From Micavibrio sp. UBA1664 (lineage in GTDB: Bacteria > Pseudomonadota > Alphaproteobacteria > Micavibrionales > UBA1664): 13,631 nt of DNA. The notes under the pieces are model-generated. The model made no database searches. It saw only the letters and a program-made list of their open reading frames with translations, and was not told the origin of the DNA. Location: assembly GCA_002320485.1 (NCBI GenBank), contig DCKW01000014.1:1-13631 (forward strand), read 5' to 3'. This document shows, piece by piece, positions 12,762 through 13,631 of this stretch (its first letter is position 1; every line of letters begins with the position of its first letter). Position numbers and translations under genes: made by a program.

Positions 12762-13631
12762 ATGAAAACCGTTAATCCTGCCACGAATAAACCCCTTAAA
12801 ACATATGACGAAATGTCGATAAAAGAGGCTGGCAAGATTATTGACCAGACGCATACCGCCTTTGAACAATGGCGTGACCTGTCTTACAAAAAGCGAGCCG
12901 AACATTTTTATAAGCTTGCCGATTTGCTTGAGGAGCGTAAGGGTGAATTCGCTGCGTTGATGACGGATGAAATGGGTAAAGTCAAAAAACAGGGCGTTGG
13001 CGAAATTGAAAAATGCGCCTGGGTTTGCCGTTACTATGCGGAAAATGCCAGAAAATTTCTAAAGGATACCCATATCAAAACCGATATGGATGACAGTTTT
13101 GTAACCTATCAACCGATCGGGGTTGTGCTGGCCATTATGCCGTGGAATTTTCCTTTCTGGCAGGTTTTGCGTTTTGCCGCACCGACAATGATGGCGGGAA
13201 ACGGGGCGGTTTTAAAACATGCAACGGCAACAACCGGATGCGCCTTGGCGATAGAGCAACTATTTATCGATGCAGGATTTCCAAAAGATATTTTCCGCAC
13301 TCTATTGGTTAGCGGTAAGAATGCAAGTGATCTAATCGACCATAAAAAAATTCGTGCCGTTACCCTAACCGGCAGTACGGATGCCGGTAAAAAAATAGCG
13401 GAACGCGCGGGAGCCAACCTGAAAAAAACAGTTCTGGAACTGGGTGGAAGCGACGCCTATCTTATTTTAAAAGATGCGAATATTAAAAAAGCTGCAACAC
13501 TTTGTACAAAAGGCCGATTACAAAATGCAGGGCAAAGTTGTATCGCCGCCAAACGATTTATCGTTGTTAACGATATTTATGATGATTTTATAAAGGCCTT
13601 TAAATCCGAAATGGAAAAACAGAGTTTGGGC
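12762..13631 (+). CDS. NAD(P)-dependent aldehyde dehydrogenase, Sad/GabD-like (3' end cut by window edge)
   Basis: An open frame of 290 codons runs to the right edge, about two thirds of a normal 455-480-residue enzyme. It is a class I aldehyde dehydrogenase closest in motif pattern to succinate-semialdehyde dehydrogenase Sad (YneI), which oxidises succinate semialdehyde to succinate. Visible are MPWNFPFWQV with oxyanion Asn129, GNGAVLKHA (Lys152; KHA is Sad-like), the cofactor turn LTGST (202-206), general base Glu226 in LELGGSD, and nucleophile Cys260 in QNAGQSCIAAKRF, 34 residues later as usual. The C-terminal oligomerisation region is missing. Start choice is uncertain: in-frame ATGs also occur at 12744 and 12723 and none has a Shine-Dalgarno sequence; 12762 gives the family-like MKTVNPAT opening. 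It follows chaB on the same strand without a visible terminator between them. Confidence 0.92.
   Translation, partial: MKTVNPATNKPLKTYDEMSIKEAGKIIDQTHTAFEQWRDLSYKKRAEHFYKLADLLEERKGEFAALMTDEMGKVKKQGVGEIEKCAWVCRYYAENARKFLKDTHIKTDMDDSFVTYQPIGVVLAIMPWNFPFWQVLRFAAPTMMAGNGAVLKHATATTGCALAIEQLFIDAGFPKDIFRTLLVSGKNASDLIDHKKIRAVTLTGSTDAGKKIAERAGANLKKTVLELGGSDAYLILKDANIKKAATLCTKGRLQNAGQSCIAAKRFIVVNDIYDDFIKAFKSEMEKQSLG

Noticed and set aside
1..13631. Search for tRNA, rRNA, CRISPR repeats, transposases, integrases, toxin-antitoxin or defence genes
   Set aside because: No clover-leaf candidate, regularly spaced repeat or characteristic motif was seen; the window is mainly housekeeping genes.

Overview
The window reads as a chromosomal segment of an alphaproteobacterium with moderate G+C (mid-40s percent by eye). 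The pointers are an IalB-family periplasmic protein, a CtaB/CyoE-type heme O synthase, an alphaproteobacterial-looking FabG (MFNLDGK... N-terminus) and an EcfG-like promoter upstream of chaB. An uncultured or Micavibrio-like lineage would fit, but I cannot fix the genus. No tRNA, rRNA, CRISPR array, transposase, integrase or phage gene is visible, and no gap between genes exceeds about 210 bp.

Layout. A gene truncated by the left edge (1-574, minus; unassigned, perhaps M29 aminopeptidase-like) diverges from fabG (678-1421), which ends at a strong intrinsic terminator. A HAD phosphatase (1511-2206) follows, then a convergent M16 metallopeptidase (2209-3540, minus). Next comes a same-strand run acpP - fabF - mltG - dnaB - SpoU-type RNA methyltransferase (3752-8448), with gaps of 9 to 47 bp and probably at least partly co-transcribed. 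Then ialB-like (8570-9085) and ctaB (9082-9972, minus) converge with a 4-bp overlap. A large AT-rich membrane protein with a spermidine-synthase-like C-terminus (10121-12373), chaB (12474-12704) and a succinate-semialdehyde-dehydrogenase-like gene cut by the right edge (from 12762) complete the window.

How the genes fit together. fabG, acpP and fabF supply the reductase, carrier and condensing enzyme of type II fatty-acid elongation, and mltG sits behind fabF as in many proteobacteria. Here fabG is separated from acpP by about 2.3 kb holding the HAD and M16 genes. A 33-bp stretch covering the last ten codons of the HAD gene recurs, with 29 of 33 bases identical and the stop codon kept, just upstream of acpP. 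The two copies bracket the M16 gene, which suggests it was inserted or swapped in there.

Most of the window is ordinary housekeeping DNA. The best leads are the repeat-bracketed M16 gene, two minus-strand genes whose promoters put the transcription start on the AUG (predicted leaderless mRNAs), an intrinsic terminator buried in the ctaB coding sequence, an EcfG-like promoter before chaB, and the internally duplicated membrane domain fused to an atypical spermidine-synthase fold. I found no convincing new multi-gene defence, mobile or secretion system.
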